Source: Rhodosalinus sediminis (GTDB taxonomy: Bacteria > Pseudomonadota > Alphaproteobacteria > Rhodobacterales > Rhodobacteraceae). Taken from it: a stretch of 64,000 bases of DNA. Position 1 is the stretch's first letter, and each line of letters opens with the position of its first letter. A program made the translations under genes and the position numbers. Below the pieces are notes generated by a model. It saw only the letters and a program-made list of their open reading frames with translations, ran no database searches and was not told the DNA's origin. The stretch is from the NCBI RefSeq assembly GCF_003385555.1, contig NZ_QOHR01000006.1, positions 62,001-126,000 of the forward strand. Direction: 5' to 3'. This document shows, piece by piece, positions 18,600 through 28,187 of this stretch.

Positions 18600-18647
18600 G
18601 GTATAATTATACCATATTCGCAAGGCTTTGATTTTGCAATATAAAAC
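18600..18647. other. AT-rich palindromic island upstream of rplM
   Basis: A perfect 14-bp palindrome GGTATAATTATACC (18600-18613) is followed by a near-perfect inverted repeat (ATATTCGCAA and TTGCAATAT, 18615-18643). The composition drops sharply to A+T here. TATAAT can be read on both strands. It may be an operator, a second promoter element for rplM or a structured mRNA end of the preceding gene. Confidence 0.4.
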
Positions 18648-18661
18648 GCGGCGCCGCGCGC

Positions 18662-18689
18662 TTGACTGTGCGCGCCGCGCCCGTATAAC
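18662..18689 (+). promoter_or_regulatory. Sigma70-type promoter for rplM-rpsI
   Basis: TTGACT (18662-18667) and TATAAC (18684-18689) are separated by 16 bases and lie about 70 bases before the rplM ATG. This is the best -35/-10 pair in the window and suits a highly expressed ribosomal-protein operon. Confidence 0.75.
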
Positions 18690-18758
18690 CCCACCATCCC
18701 GACCGCGGGGGCGAGAGGCCCGCGCGGACGCGCGACAGAATACGAGGAACACCCCCGG

Positions 18759-19223
18759 ATGAAGACCTATTCAGCGACCCCGGCGGACATCGAGAAGAAA
18801 TGGATCGTGATCGACGCCGAAGGCGTCGTGCTCGGCCGGCTCGCCTCGATCGTCGCCACCCGGCTGCGCGGCAAGCACAAGCCGGGCTTCACCCCGCACA
18901 TGGACTGCGGCGACAACGTCATCGTGATCAACGCCGACAAGGTGCAGCTCACGGGCAAGAAGCGTGACGAGCACTTCTACTGGCACACGGGCTACCCCGG
19001 CGGCATCAAGTCCCGCACCAAGGACCAGATCCTGACCGGCGCGCACCCCGAGCGCGTGGTGACGCAGGCCGTCAAGCGGATGCTGCCCGGCAACCGCCTC
19101 TCGCGTCAGATCATGGGCAACCTGCGCGTGTACGCCGGGGCCGAGCACCCGCACGAGGCGCAGCAGCCCGAGAAGCTGGACGTGACCGCGATGAACTCCA
19201 AGAACACCCGGATGGCGACGTAA
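18759..19223 (+). CDS. rplM: 50S ribosomal protein L13
   Basis: A 154-residue primary rRNA-binding protein of the large subunit. Conserved segments are [43 protein letters not shown] and [21 protein letters not shown]. It has the usual rplM-rpsI arrangement, and its TAA overlaps the rpsI ATG by one base. Transcription should come from the promoter at 18662-18689. Confidence 0.98.
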   Translation: MKTYSATPADIEKKWIVIDAEGVVLGRLASIVATRLRGKHKPGFTPHMDCGDNVIVINADKVQLTGKKRDEHFYWHTGYPGGIKSRTKDQILTGAHPERVVTQAVKRMLPGNRLSRQIMGNLRVYAGAEHPHEAQQPEKLDVTAMNSKNTRMAT

Positions 19224-19708
19224 TGGCGGACGAAATCAAATCCTTCGAAGGGCTGGACGCGGTGGCCGACGCCCCCGCGGCCGAGGAGACGGCCGTCACC
19301 CGCGAGCCGGTGCGCGACGCGCTCGGCCGCTCCTACGCGACGGGCCGGCGCAAGGACGCCACGGCGCGCGTCTGGATCAAGCCGGGCTCCGGCAAGGTGC
19401 AGGTGAACGGCAAGCCGATCAACGAGTACTTCGCGCGGCCCGCGCTGCAGATGATCCTGCGCCAGCCCTTCCAGGTGGCCGGCGTCGAGGACCAGTTCGA
19501 CGTGATGTGCACCGTCAAGGGCGGCGGCCTCTCGGGGCAGGCCGGCGCGGTGAAGCACGGCATCTCGCGCGCGCTGCAGTACTACGACCCGGCGCTGCGC
19601 CCGGCGCTGAAGGCCGCGGGCTTCCTCACCCGCGACAGCCGCGTCGTCGAGCGCAAGAAGTTCGGCCGCGCCAAGGCCCGCCGCAGCTTCCAGTTCTCGA
19701 AGCGCTGA
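19223..19708 (+). CDS. rpsI: 30S ribosomal protein S9
   Basis: A 161-residue small-subunit protein. About 35 N-terminal residues are an acidic, Ala-rich extension that is usual in alphaproteobacteria. The core begins at [18 protein letters not shown]. The C-terminal tail ends [11 protein letters not shown], the basic tail that reaches the decoding site. It is second in the operon and is followed by a textbook terminator. Confidence 0.98.
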   Translation: MADEIKSFEGLDAVADAPAAEETAVTREPVRDALGRSYATGRRKDATARVWIKPGSGKVQVNGKPINEYFARPALQMILRQPFQVAGVEDQFDVMCTVKGGGLSGQAGAVKHGISRALQYYDPALRPALKAAGFLTRDSRVVERKKFGRAKARRSFQFSKR

Positions 19709-19730
19709 GGCGTCCTCCCGGACATGCAAG

Positions 19731-19756
19731 GGGCCGCCCGCGGGCGGCCCTTTTTT
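19731..19756 (+). terminator. Rho-independent terminator of rplM-rpsI
   Basis: GGGCCGCC and GGCGGCCC form a perfect 8-bp stem around CGCG, directly followed by six T residues. It lies 22 bases after the rpsI stop. Confidence 0.95.
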
Positions 19757-19766
19757 CGTACGCCCG

Positions 19767-20384
19767 TCACTCGTCCGGCGGGATCAAGCCGAGGCCGCGC
19801 AGGTAGACGCCGATGCCGCTTTCGAGAAGTTCCTCGGCCGGGAAGGGCGATTGCGTGCCCGGTGAGTTGCGCGCGAAGAGTTCCACGACACCGTGGCTCA
19901 TCGCCCAGACGTGCGCCGAGAACATCGCCGGCGGCGGGCGCTTCTCGGGCGGGATGTGCTGCGAGAGGTCCTCGGCCGCGCGTTGCAGCACGCCCCACGC
20001 GCGGTCCGCCGCGGCGGCGAGTTCGGGCGTGCGCTGGATCGAGATGCCGCTTTCGAACATTGCGATGTAGTGGCCCGGATAGCGCCGCGCGAAGGCGAGA
20101 TAGGCGCGTCCCGTCGCCTCGAAGGCGGCGAGGGCGGAGGGCTGGCCCGTCTCGTAGGCCGCGCCCATGACCTCGGCGAAGATCTCGTAGCCCTGCCGCG
20201 CGGCCTCGGCGATCAGGTCCTCGCGCCCCTCGAAATGGCGGTAGACGGCCGCCGGCGTGACGCCCGCCTGCTTGGCGGCCTCCGACAGGGTGAAGCCCTG
20301 CGGCCCCCGCGCCTCGATCAGTCGGAGTGCGGCGGCCACGAGTTCCTGGCGCAGGTTGCCGTGGTGATAGCCCCGCTTAGCCAT
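19767..20384 (-). CDS. TetR/AcrR-family regulator
   Basis: A 205-residue repressor-type protein. The N-terminal helix-turn-helix (FTLSEAAKQAGVTPAAVYRH) is preceded by the basic KRGYHHGNLRQEL typical of a TetR subgroup with a WHG-type C-terminal ligand domain, here ending in FSAHVWAMSHGVVELFA. Its first eight bases overlap the end of ppk2, so the two genes form one unit. The ligand and targets are unknown. Confidence 0.92.
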   Translation of the reverse strand: MAKRGYHHGNLRQELVAAALRLIEARGPQGFTLSEAAKQAGVTPAAVYRHFEGREDLIAEAARQGYEIFAEVMGAAYETGQPSALAAFEATGRAYLAFARRYPGHYIAMFESGISIQRTPELAAAADRAWGVLQRAAEDLSQHIPPEKRPPPAMFSAHVWAMSHGVVELFARNSPGTQSPFPAEELLESGIGVYLRGLGLIPPDE

Positions 20385-21255
20385 CGCGCCAGAGCTCCGG
20401 CCCGCCGAGGATCGTCGGATCGCGCACGCCGATCGCCTCGGCGTCCTTGTGCGCGTAATCGAGCCGGGCGAGCACGGCGCGGATCGCCTCGAGCCGCGCG
20501 CGGCGCTTGTCGTCCGAGCGCACCACGCACCAGGGCGCCTTCGCCGTGTGCGTGCGCCCCAGCGTCTCGCGGATGGCGTCGCTGTAGGCCTCCCAGAGGC
20601 GCAGCCCCTCCACGTCGATGCGCGAGACCTTCCATTGCTTCACCGGGTCGCGCTCGCGCACGAGGAAACGGCGGAGCTGCTCCGCGCGCGAGACGTCGAG
20701 CCAGAGCTTCACGAGCACGATGCCGTCGTCCACGAGCATCTTCTCGAAGTCGGTCACCTGATGGAAGAAATGCGCGCGCTCGGCCGCTGTGCAGAAGCCG
20801 AAGACATGCTCGACCACCGCGCGGTTGTACCAGGAGCGGTCGAAGAGCACGATCTCGCCCGCGGCGGGCAGTTGGCGCACGTAGCGCTGGAAATACCATT
20901 CCATCGCCTCGCGTCCCGAGGGGGCGGAGAGCGCGACGAGGCGCGCGATGCGCGGGTTCATCTCGGCGCGGAAGCGCTTGATCGTGCCGCCCTTTCCGGC
21001 GGCGTCCCGCCCCTCGAAGAGCACGGCGACCCGCGCGCCCGCGTCGCGTGCCCAGCGCTGGAGCTTGGCGAGTTCGACCTGCAGCGCCGCGAGGCGGCTC
21101 TTGTAGTGCGCCTTCTGCATGCGCCGCGCGTAGGGAAAGCCCGCGCCGATCAGGCGGTTCCTGTCGCCCCCGGCGCGCGCGATCGCGGCGCGCACGGCCT
21201 CCGGCGCCTCGGTCTCGTAGTAGTCGGTGATCGCGCCGTCGAAGGGCAGGGGCAT
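20377..21255 (-). CDS. ppk2: Polyphosphate kinase 2
   Basis: A 292-residue enzyme that uses inorganic polyphosphate to phosphorylate nucleotides. Walker A FEGRDAAGKGGTIKR and Walker B IVLFDRSWYNRAVVEHV are intact, and the lid segment KLWLDVSRAEQLRR(F) is present. Length and motifs fit the one-domain PPK2 class, so nucleoside diphosphates are the likely acceptors. The direction of the reaction and nucleotide preference are not readable. It overlaps the downstream TetR gene. Confidence 0.94.
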   Translation of the reverse strand: MPLPFDGAITDYYETEAPEAVRAAIARAGGDRNRLIGAGFPYARRMQKAHYKSRLAALQVELAKLQRWARDAGARVAVLFEGRDAAGKGGTIKRFRAEMNPRIARLVALSAPSGREAMEWYFQRYVRQLPAAGEIVLFDRSWYNRAVVEHVFGFCTAAERAHFFHQVTDFEKMLVDDGIVLVKLWLDVSRAEQLRRFLVRERDPVKQWKVSRIDVEGLRLWEAYSDAIRETLGRTHTAKAPWCVVRSDDKRRARLEAIRAVLARLDYAHKDAEAIGVRDPTILGGPELWRDG

Positions 21256-21295
21256 CGCCGCGTCCTTTTGACCCGATAATGGGGAGCGCCGCCGC

Positions 21296-22249
21296 TCAGC
21301 GCAATCCGGCCCGCGCCGCCGCCCGGTCCACCGCTGCGACGACCGCGTCCTCGTCGGCGTGGTGGGGCATGTGGCCCACGCCCTCGAGCACCGTCAGCCG
21401 CGCGCCCTCGATCTGTTCGGCGAGCGGCTCGGAATGGATCGAGAGACCCACGGTGGTGTCGGCGTCGCCGTGCAGGATCTCGACCGGCACCTCGATCGCG
21501 CCGTAGCGTGTGTGCAGGTCGCGGATCTCGGCGTTGATCGCGGCGCGTTGCAGCGCGTTCTCGCGCAGCGTCGCGCGGCGCAGGGTGAGGCCGGGGCCGA
21601 AATGCGCCGCGTAGCGCTCGGGCACCGGCTGCGGGGCGAAGACCTCGGCGACGGCCTCCTCCACCACGCGGTCGGGCACCCAGGCCGAGATGAGCGCCGC
21701 CGCCACCGGCCCGAGCCACGGATGCGAGGTCAGCCGATAGTAAAGCGAGAGATCGCTTTCCCACGGGTTCGAGGCCGCGGCGAGCGGCACCAGCCCCGCG
21801 AGCCGGTCCGGATGATGCACCGCCCAGGCGAGCGCCACCGCGCCGCCGTAACTGTGGCCCAGCAGGATCGGCCGCTCCGCGCCGAGCTTCCCGGCCGCCC
21901 GCATCAGGAGCCCCGCCTGCACCGTGATCGAGGCGCCCCCGTCGCCCAGCCGCGGCGTGTAGCCGAGGCCGGGCCGGTCGAGCGCGATGACCCGGTAGCG
22001 CGCGGCGAGACGCTCGGCCAGCGAGAAGGTGAAATCCCGCAGGTTCCCGCTCGCCCCGTGGATGAGCACGAGGGGCGGGCCCGCGCCCATCTCGCGGACG
22101 TGCACCGGGTGGCCCTCCACCGCGACGATGCGGCCCGAGGGCGGCCAGCGCGCCTCCGCCCGCGCCTCGTGCGCGCGGGCGCGCCAGAGCGTCGCCGCCG
22201 CGAGAAGCGCGAGGGCGAGGAGCAGCCAGAGACCCGCCTTAAGCGCCAA
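21296..22249 (-). CDS. Membrane-anchored alpha/beta hydrolase
   Basis: A 317-residue hydrolase. Residues 1-22 form a hydrophobic anchor. The oxyanion segment is [13 protein letters not shown], the nucleophile elbow is GHSYGGA with Ser as nucleophile, a later acid lies in [10 protein letters not shown], and the histidine is in [14 protein letters not shown]. The fold is clear but the substrate is not. It overlaps the end of metA by 11 bases on the same strand. Confidence 0.88.
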   Translation of the reverse strand: MALKAGLWLLLALALLAAATLWRARAHEARAEARWPPSGRIVAVEGHPVHVREMGAGPPLVLIHGASGNLRDFTFSLAERLAARYRVIALDRPGLGYTPRLGDGGASITVQAGLLMRAAGKLGAERPILLGHSYGGAVALAWAVHHPDRLAGLVPLAAASNPWESDLSLYYRLTSHPWLGPVAAALISAWVPDRVVEEAVAEVFAPQPVPERYAAHFGPGLTLRRATLRENALQRAAINAEIRDLHTRYGAIEVPVEILHGDADTTVGLSIHSEPLAEQIEGARLTVLEGVGHMPHHADEDAVVAAVDRAAARAGLR

Positions 22250-23162
22250 TGGCGTCGATCTCGAAGGGGGTGGACTGATAGATCTCGTTGATCCAGTTAC
22301 CGTAGAGGAGATGCGCGTGGCTGCGCCAGCGGTTCGACGGCGGGCGCGACGGGTCGTCCTCGGGGAAGTAGTTCACCGGGATGCGCGTCGAGATGTGGTC
22401 GGCCACGTCGCGGTCGTATTCCTGCTTGAGCGTATCCCGGTCGTATTCGAGGTGGTTGAACACGTAGAGCGCGCGGTGCCCCGGGTCCTCCACGAGGCAG
22501 GGACCGACCTCGTCCGAGCCGATCAGCGTCGTCAGCCCCTCGACCGCGTCGATCTCGCCCTGACGCATCTCGGTCCAGCGGCTGACGGGGATCAGGAGCT
22601 CGTCCGAGAAGCCGCGCAGGTAGGGCGAGGCGGGGGCGAGGTTGCGGTGGCGGAAGCAGCCGAAAGCCTTTTCCTCCAGCAGGTGCTTCTGCACGCCGTG
22701 CAGGTGGTGGATCATCGCCATGCCGCCCCAGCAGACGCCGAAGGTCGAATGGACGTGGGCCCGCGTCCAGTCGAAGACGCGGCGCAGCTCGTCCCAGTAG
22801 GTGACCTCCTCGAACGGCAGATGCTCGATGGGCGCGCCGGTGATGATCAGCCCGTCGAGCTTCTCGCCGCTCGCCTCCACCTCGGCGAAGGGGCGGTAGA
22901 AGCTTTCCATGTGCTCGGCGGCGGTGTTGCGCGTGCGGTGCTCGGTCATCCGGATGAGCACGAGCTCGATCTGCAGCGGCGTCGCCCCGATCAGCCGGGC
23001 GAACTGGTTCTCCGTCTGGATCTTCTTGGGCATCAGGTTCAGAAGCCCGATGCGCAGCGGCCGGATGTCCTGCCGCGCGGCGGCGTCCTCGGACATGACC
23101 ATGACGCCCTCGCGCGTGAGCACTCTGAAGGCGGGCAGGTCCGAGGGCAGCTTGATCGGCAT
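22239..23162 (-). CDS. metA: Homoserine O-acyltransferase MetA (probably acetyl-CoA specific)
   Basis: A 307-residue enzyme that acylates homoserine in methionine synthesis. The catalytic Cys144 is in FGVCWGG. The later His and Glu lie in [19 protein letters not shown]. At the acyl-CoA specificity position the sequence reads TGAPIEHL (Glu113), as in Bacillus cereus MetA, rather than the Gly of E. coli. In characterised enzymes Glu there means acetyl-CoA, so homoserine O-acetyltransferase is the better name. The 41 bases upstream hold no evident riboswitch and no good ribosome site. Confidence 0.93.
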   Translation of the reverse strand: MPIKLPSDLPAFRVLTREGVMVMSEDAAARQDIRPLRIGLLNLMPKKIQTENQFARLIGATPLQIELVLIRMTEHRTRNTAAEHMESFYRPFAEVEASGEKLDGLIITGAPIEHLPFEEVTYWDELRRVFDWTRAHVHSTFGVCWGGMAMIHHLHGVQKHLLEEKAFGCFRHRNLAPASPYLRGFSDELLIPVSRWTEMRQGEIDAVEGLTTLIGSDEVGPCLVEDPGHRALYVFNHLEYDRDTLKQEYDRDVADHISTRIPVNYFPEDDPSRPPSNRWRSHAHLLYGNWINEIYQSTPFEIDAIGA

Positions 23163-23203
23163 CGCGCGGGTCCGGTCGGTGGCGGGAAAGCGGTGAGATA
23201 CGG

Positions 23204-24067
23204 CTATTCGCCCCGGGTCTCAAGGGCGCGGGCGATGAGCGCCTCGAAGTCCGCGGCGTCGGCGACGCGCGCCACCTCGTCGGCCTGCACGGTGACGCCG
23301 CGCGCGGCGAGCGCGCGGTAGCGCGGCGCACGATGGGCGAGCGCCTGCGCATAGGCCCAGCGCACGAAGGCGTCCGGGTCCACCCGGTCCTCGGCGAGCC
23401 CCGTCTCGGCGAGATAGGCCGCCCAGCGCTCGCGCAGGAACTCGGGCTGGTAGTACATGGGCTTCGGCGCCCGGTCGAAACGGCGGATCAGCGCCTCGGT
23501 GTGCGCCTCCGTCCCCTCGATCCAGACGAGCAGGAGCGACTCCTCGAGCTGGCGCAGGAGCGGGTCCTCCGGGTCCCACGGGTCGACCACCTCGCAGAAG
23601 GAGCCGCTCGAATCGCAGATGAAATGCGGGTAGCCGTAGATCGCCTCGCCCCGCTCGATGAAGCGCGCGGTGTCCTGCATCGCCGCGATCTCGGCGGCGC
23701 GGTGCTCCTCCTGCCGGCGCATGTACTCGTCGAAGGGCAGCCCCCCCTTCGCCGGATCGCCCGGCTTGCCGAGGTAGGTCGAGAGCGGCGCGAGGTTGTG
23801 GAAGCGGATCTTGGATTCGATCGAGATCGAATCCGACATCAGCAGCTCGCGCAGGACGGGCACCTGCATCGCCTCGCGCTTGAAGAGATCGGCGATGTGC
23901 TCGCCCATGTAGCGCGTGCCGATGCGGTAATCGACGGAGTAATGAAACCAGTCGCCCGTCTCGCGCAGGAGGCTCGCGAGCCGCGTCTTGCCGAGCCCCG
24001 ACATGCCGAAGAGCAGCACCCGCTTGTGCGCCGCGCCCCGCCAGTCCGCCACCGTGTCGTAAAGCAT
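23204..24067 (-). CDS. P-loop ATPase of unknown function
   Basis: A 287-residue protein with a Walker A motif [13 protein letters not shown] at residues about 18-30. The next segment, [20 protein letters not shown], resembles substrate-binding parts of small-molecule kinases. The string [19 protein letters not shown] is distinctive. No transmembrane or DNA-binding part is visible. It precedes metA by 41 bases on the same strand and could share its transcript. I do not recognise a described function. Confidence 0.8.
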   Translation of the reverse strand: MLYDTVADWRGAAHKRVLLFGMSGLGKTRLASLLRETGDWFHYSVDYRIGTRYMGEHIADLFKREAMQVPVLRELLMSDSISIESKIRFHNLAPLSTYLGKPGDPAKGGLPFDEYMRRQEEHRAAEIAAMQDTARFIERGEAIYGYPHFICDSSGSFCEVVDPWDPEDPLLRQLEESLLLVWIEGTEAHTEALIRRFDRAPKPMYYQPEFLRERWAAYLAETGLAEDRVDPDAFVRWAYAQALAHRAPRYRALAARGVTVQADEVARVADAADFEALIARALETRGE

Positions 24068-24131
24068 CCCGCGCTCCGTCCCGCTGTCGCCCCGTCTCTA
24101 GCGGGCAGCGCGCGCCGGGACCAGAGGGCGG

Positions 24132-24208
24132 GGGCCAAGGGCCTTGCAAGGCCCTTGGCCCGGGGCGGTCGTCGACCGCCCCGGGCAAGGCGCTTCCAAG
24201 CGCCTTGC
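24132..24208. repeat. Three back-to-back perfect hairpins
   Basis: The gap holds a 30-base perfect palindrome (24132-24161), then 13-bp arms around GTC (24158-24186), then 11-bp arms GCAAGGCGCTT/AAGCGCCTTGC around CC (24185-24208). Adjacent stems share a few bases. It follows the EamA gene end on the minus strand. It lacks the CCAAGATGATGG tail of the other intergenic repeats, but its AAGC/GCTT-type palindromes resemble the one at 62753-62780. Confidence 0.75.
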
Positions 24209-24215
24209 GCCCGGC

Positions 24216-25118
24216 TCAGGGCAGCGCGCGCCGCGCGCGCGTCTCGGCCCAGATGTTGAGGTAGTTCGCCGCGAAGATCACCGCCGCGCCGATCAGAACC
24301 GCCCATTGCAGATCCTCGGCGTAAAGCGCCATGCCCACCGCCGTCAGCACCGGCAGGCGCGCGAAGTCCATCGGCATGACCACCGCCGCCGGCGCGAGGG
24401 AGAGCGCGGTCGTCAGGCAGAAATGCGCCGAGAGCCCCGCGATCCCCACCACCACGAGCCAGCCCGCCGCCCAGAGCGGCGGCACCGCGACGTCGAGATC
24501 CGCCGCGGCCGTGACGAGGCCGAAGACCGACTGCATCGCGGTCATCCAGAAGAGGATGCAGGTGATCGTTTCGCTCCGCGTCAGCCGGCGCGTGAAGACC
24601 GCCGAAAAGGCGAAGCCCACCGCCGCGCCCGCCGCCGCGATCTGGCCCACCGAGAGGGGCGCGGCGCCGGGCTGCGCGACGATCAGGATGCCGAGAAAGC
24701 CGAGCGTCGCCGAGACGAGGCGCATCACCGTGAGCCGCTCGCCGAGGATCAGCGGCGAGAGCAGCACCACCCAGATCGGCGAGGTGAACTCGAAGGCGAC
24801 GAGCTGCGCGAGCGGGATGAGCGGGATCGCGAAGAACCAGAGGTTCTGCCCGGTGAAATGCGCGAGGTTGCGCGCCGCGTGCAGCCCGATCCGCCGCGTG
24901 CGCACCTCCGCGAGCCGCCCGGTCCAGGCCGCGGCCGCCACCACGATCGCGAGGCCCACGAGGCTCCGGTAGAACATGATCTCGAAGGTGTCGAGCGTGC
25001 CGCCGAGCTGGCGCCCGGCCACCGCCATGCCGGTGAAGGAGGCCACCGTGCCGGCCATCCAGAGCGCCGCCCTGAGCGTCGGGCTCATGCGCCGCGCCCC
25101 GTCCGGGTCCGTGGACAC
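24216..25118 (-). CDS. EamA/DMT-family permease
   Basis: A 300-residue inner-membrane transporter with ten predicted helices and two EamA repeats. FTGQNLWFFAIPLIPLAQ and the paired glutamate in LGERLTVMRLVSATLGFLGI are typical. It may export amino acids or other metabolites. The GTG at 25118 opens the longest frame. ATG at 25087 (MSPTLRAALW) has a G-rich region before it and starts just before helix 1, so it may be the real start. Monocistronic. Confidence 0.88.
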   Translation of the reverse strand: MSTDPDGARRMSPTLRAALWMAGTVASFTGMAVAGRQLGGTLDTFEIMFYRSLVGLAIVVAAAAWTGRLAEVRTRRIGLHAARNLAHFTGQNLWFFAIPLIPLAQLVAFEFTSPIWVVLLSPLILGERLTVMRLVSATLGFLGILIVAQPGAAPLSVGQIAAAGAAVGFAFSAVFTRRLTRSETITCILFWMTAMQSVFGLVTAAADLDVAVPPLWAAGWLVVVGIAGLSAHFCLTTALSLAPAAVVMPMDFARLPVLTAVGMALYAEDLQWAVLIGAAVIFAANYLNIWAETRARRALP

Positions 25119-25172
25119 ACCCGCGCCGGGACCGGACCGCGGGCGGCGGTCATGGACGCGCCCGGCAGCGCG

Positions 25173-26738
25173 TCACTCCCACTCGATCGTGCCCGGCGGC
25201 TTCGAGGTGATGTCATAGGTCACCCGGTTGATGCCGCGGACCTCGTTGATGATCCGCGTCGCGGTCTCGGTCAGGAAGTCGTGCGAGAAGGGGTAGACGT
25301 CCGCCGTCATGCCGTCGACGCTGGTCACCGCGCGGAGCGCGCAGGCGTAGTCATAGGTGCGCCCGTCGCCCATCACGCCCACCGTGCGCACCGGCAGGAG
25401 CGCCGCGAAGGCCTGCCAGATCTCGTCGTAGAGCCCGTGACGGCGGATCTGGTCGATGTAGACGGCGTCGGCCCGGCGCAGGATCTCGAGCTTGTCGCGG
25501 GTGATCTCGCCGGGGCAGCGGATGGCGAGACCGGGTCCGGGGAAGGGATGACGGCCGATGAACCAGTCCGGCAGGCCGAGCTCGCGGCCGAGCGCGCGCA
25601 CCTCGTCCTTGAAGAGCTCGCGCAGCGGCTCGACGAGCGCGAGCCCCATCTTCTCCGGCAGCCCGCCCACGTTGTGGTGGCTCTTGATGGTCACCGACGG
25701 CCCGCCGGCGAAGCTCACGGACTCGATGACGTCCGGATAGAGCGTGCCCTGCGCGAGGAACTCCGCCCCCTCGATCCGGCCCGCGTGCTCCTGGAAGACG
25801 TCGATGAAGAGCCGGCCGATGGTCTTGCGCTTCTCCTCGGGGTCGGAGACGCCCTCGAGCGCGTCGAGGAAGCGGTCCTGCTCCTCGGCGTGGACGAGGG
25901 GAATGTTGTAGTGGTCGCGGAACATGCCCGTGACCTCCGCCGCCTCGCCCTCCCGCAGGAGGCCGTGATCGACGAAGACGCAGGTCAGCTGATCGCCGAT
26001 CGCCTCGTGCAGGAGGACCGCGGCGACGGAGCTGTCCACGCCGCCCGAGAGGCCGCAGATCACCTTCGCGTCGCCCACCTGCGCGCGGATCTTCGCGATC
26101 GCCTCAGCGCGGTAGGCGCCCATCGTCCAGTCGCCGGTGAAGCCGGCGATCTTCAGGAAGTTGGCGTAGAGTTGCCGGCCGTTCGGCGTGTGATGCACCT
26201 CCGGGTGGAACTGCACGGCGTAGAAATGCCGCTCGGGGTCGGCGGTGATGGCGAAGGGGGCGCCGGGGGAGGTGCCGAAGACCTCGAAGCCGGGGGCGAG
26301 CGCGGCCACATGGTCGCCGTGGCTCATCCAGACCTGCTCCGGGCCTTCCGCGAACCAGCCCTCCAGCAGGTCGAGCCCTCGGCCCGCCGGGGTCACCGAG
26401 GCGCGGCCGAACTCCGCCGTGCCGGCGCCGCGCTCCACGCGCCCGCCGAGCATCTGCATCATCACCTGCTGGCCGTAGCAGATGCCGAGAACGGGCACGC
26501 CGAGCTCGAAGACCGCCTGCGGGGGCCGCGGGCTGCCCGCGTCGGGCACCGAGGCCGGCCCGCCCGAGAGGATCACCGCCTTCGGCGCGAAGTCGCGGAG
26601 AAAGGTCTCCGTGACGTGCTGGAAGGGATGGATCTCGCAATAGGTGTCGAGCTCGCGCAGGCGGCGCGCGATGAGCTGCGTCACCTGGCTGCCGAAATCG
26701 ACGATGAGCAGGCGGTCGTGCTGGCGGGCGTGGTCCAT
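25173..26738 (-). CDS. guaA: GMP synthase (glutamine-hydrolysing)
   Basis: A 521-residue enzyme converting XMP to GMP. The class I glutaminase domain (about 1-200) has LGICYGQQ with the nucleophile Cys and FHPEVHHT with the His. The ATP pyrophosphatase domain has the P-loop [16 protein letters not shown]. The dimerisation domain ends in [15 protein letters not shown], the universal GuaA C-terminus. It is monocistronic, with a REP-like pair upstream of its start. Confidence 0.98.
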   Translation of the reverse strand: MDHARQHDRLLIVDFGSQVTQLIARRLRELDTYCEIHPFQHVTETFLRDFAPKAVILSGGPASVPDAGSPRPPQAVFELGVPVLGICYGQQVMMQMLGGRVERGAGTAEFGRASVTPAGRGLDLLEGWFAEGPEQVWMSHGDHVAALAPGFEVFGTSPGAPFAITADPERHFYAVQFHPEVHHTPNGRQLYANFLKIAGFTGDWTMGAYRAEAIAKIRAQVGDAKVICGLSGGVDSSVAAVLLHEAIGDQLTCVFVDHGLLREGEAAEVTGMFRDHYNIPLVHAEEQDRFLDALEGVSDPEEKRKTIGRLFIDVFQEHAGRIEGAEFLAQGTLYPDVIESVSFAGGPSVTIKSHHNVGGLPEKMGLALVEPLRELFKDEVRALGRELGLPDWFIGRHPFPGPGLAIRCPGEITRDKLEILRRADAVYIDQIRRHGLYDEIWQAFAALLPVRTVGVMGDGRTYDYACALRAVTSVDGMTADVYPFSHDFLTETATRIINEVRGINRVTYDITSKPPGTIEWE

Positions 26739-26798
26739 GCGCGGTGGTTACGCCGCACGCGCGGCCGGCGCAAGCGCCCTCGGCGCCGTGGGGCGGAA

Positions 26799-26935
26799 GG
26801 GGGCTGTCTGCCCCCCTCTTGGCCTTCGGCCAATTCACCCCCCGAGAGTATTTGCACCAAGATGATGGACCGGCGCCCTCCCATCATCTTGGTGGAAATA
26901 CTCCGGGGAGCGCGAGGGGCAGCGCCCCTCGCCCC
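26799..26935. repeat. REP/REPIN-like doublet (A unit then inverted B unit)
   Basis: The A unit has hairpin 1 (GGGGGC/GCCCCC), hairpin 2 (TTGGCC/GGCCAA) and a tail with CACCCCCCGAGAGTATTTG and CCAAGATGATGG (26799-26868). An inverted B unit follows (26881-26935): CCATCATCTTGG, AAATACTCCGGGGAGC and hairpin GAGGGGC/GCCCCTC. It fills most of the guaA to binding-protein gap and must lie just upstream of both genes' promoters or within their leaders. Confidence 0.85.
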
Positions 26936-27041
26936 TCCCGCGCGGGCGGGGCCGCGGCCTTCCTGCTTGACGCCGGCGGGTGGTCGGCGGACAGTCCCCG
27001 GGCGCCGGGGTCGGCGCGGAGCGGACAACGGGGAGGCGTGA

Positions 27042-28181
27042 ATGACAGTCTTGCGATCGCTGCTGGCCGGGACCTGCGCGCTGGCGCTCGCCGCCGGGGC
27101 GCAGGCGTCGGATCTGAAGGTCGGGTTCCTGAGCACGCTGTCGGGCGGCGGTGCCGGGCTCGGCGTGGATATTCGCGACGGGTTCCTTCTCGCCCTCGGC
27201 GAGGCCGGCGCCGACGACGTCGAGGTCGTCGTCGAGGACACCCAGCGCAAGCCGGAGGTGGCCGTGCAGGTCGCCGACGAGTTCATCCAGCGCGAGGAGG
27301 TGGACGTGCTCACGGGCATCGTCTTTTCCAACATCGCGCTCGCCGTGGTGCCCTCGGCGGTCAATCAGGGCAAGTTCTATATCTCGCCCAACGCCGGGCC
27401 CTCGCAGCTCGCCGGGCGGGGCTGCCACGAGAACTACTTCAACGTCGCCTGGCAGAACGACGCCATGCACGAGGCCGCGGGCGCGCACGCCAACGACGCG
27501 GGCTACGAGAGCGCCTTCATCATGGCGCCCAACTACCCGGCTGGGCAGGACGGGCTCACGGGCTTCAAGCGCTTCTACGAGGGCGAGGTCGTCTCGGAGG
27601 TCTACACCCGGCTCGGGCAGACCGACTACGCCGCCGAGATCGCGCAGATCCGCGCGAGTGACGCCGACGTCGCCTATTTCTTCCTGCCGGGCGGGATGGG
27701 GATCTCGTTCCTGAAGCAGTATGCCGACGCGGGCGTGGACATTCCGCTGATCGGGCCGGGCTTCAGCTTCGACCAGACGATCCTGCCGGCGGTGGGCGAC
27801 GCGGCGGCGGGGGTGCGCAACACCTCCGAGTGGTCGCCCGACCTCGACACCGCGGCGAACGCGGCCTTCGTCGAGAGCTTCCGCGCGGCCTACGACCGCA
27901 CGCCCTCGATGTACGCCGCGCAGGGCTACGACGCGGCGCAACTCCTGCTGTCGGCGATGGAGACGGCCGACGTCTCGGACGCCGACGCCTTCCGCGAGGC
28001 GCTGCGCGCGGCGGAGTTCGAGAGCGTGCGGGGCGCGTTCCGCTTCGCCGCGAACCAGCACCCGATTCAGGACATCTACGTCCGCGAGGTGGTCGAGCGG
28101 GACGGCGTCTGGACCAACGTGGTCGTCGGGCCGAGCCTGCAGGACCACAGCGACGTCTACGGCGCGGACTGCGATCTCTGA
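27042..28181 (+). CDS. ABC transporter substrate-binding protein (LivK-like)
   Basis: A 379-residue periplasmic binding protein. The signal peptide MTVLRSLLAGTCALALAAGA ends before the mature start SDLKVGFLSTLSGG. Conserved parts are NVAWQNDAMHEA, ITPNY-like IMAPNYPAGQDG and VYTRLGQTDYAAEIAQI. GGGAGG precedes the ATG. It leads a complete five-gene transporter operon. This subgroup is often linked with aromatic or carboxylic acids as well as amino acids, and the convergent CoA-enzyme pair would fit a carboxylate, but that is inference. Confidence 0.92.
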   Translation: MTVLRSLLAGTCALALAAGAQASDLKVGFLSTLSGGGAGLGVDIRDGFLLALGEAGADDVEVVVEDTQRKPEVAVQVADEFIQREEVDVLTGIVFSNIALAVVPSAVNQGKFYISPNAGPSQLAGRGCHENYFNVAWQNDAMHEAAGAHANDAGYESAFIMAPNYPAGQDGLTGFKRFYEGEVVSEVYTRLGQTDYAAEIAQIRASDADVAYFFLPGGMGISFLKQYADAGVDIPLIGPGFSFDQTILPAVGDAAAGVRNTSEWSPDLDTAANAAFVESFRAAYDRTPSMYAAQGYDAAQLLLSAMETADVSDADAFREALRAAEFESVRGAFRFAANQHPIQDIYVREVVERDGVWTNVVVGPSLQDHSDVYGADCDL

Positions 28182-28187
28182 TCCGGC

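Noticed and set aside
23163-23203. SAM-II type riboswitch in front of metA
   Set aside because: Alphaproteobacterial metA genes often have one, but the gap is only 41 bases and lacks the conserved SAM-II core sequence and pseudoknot.
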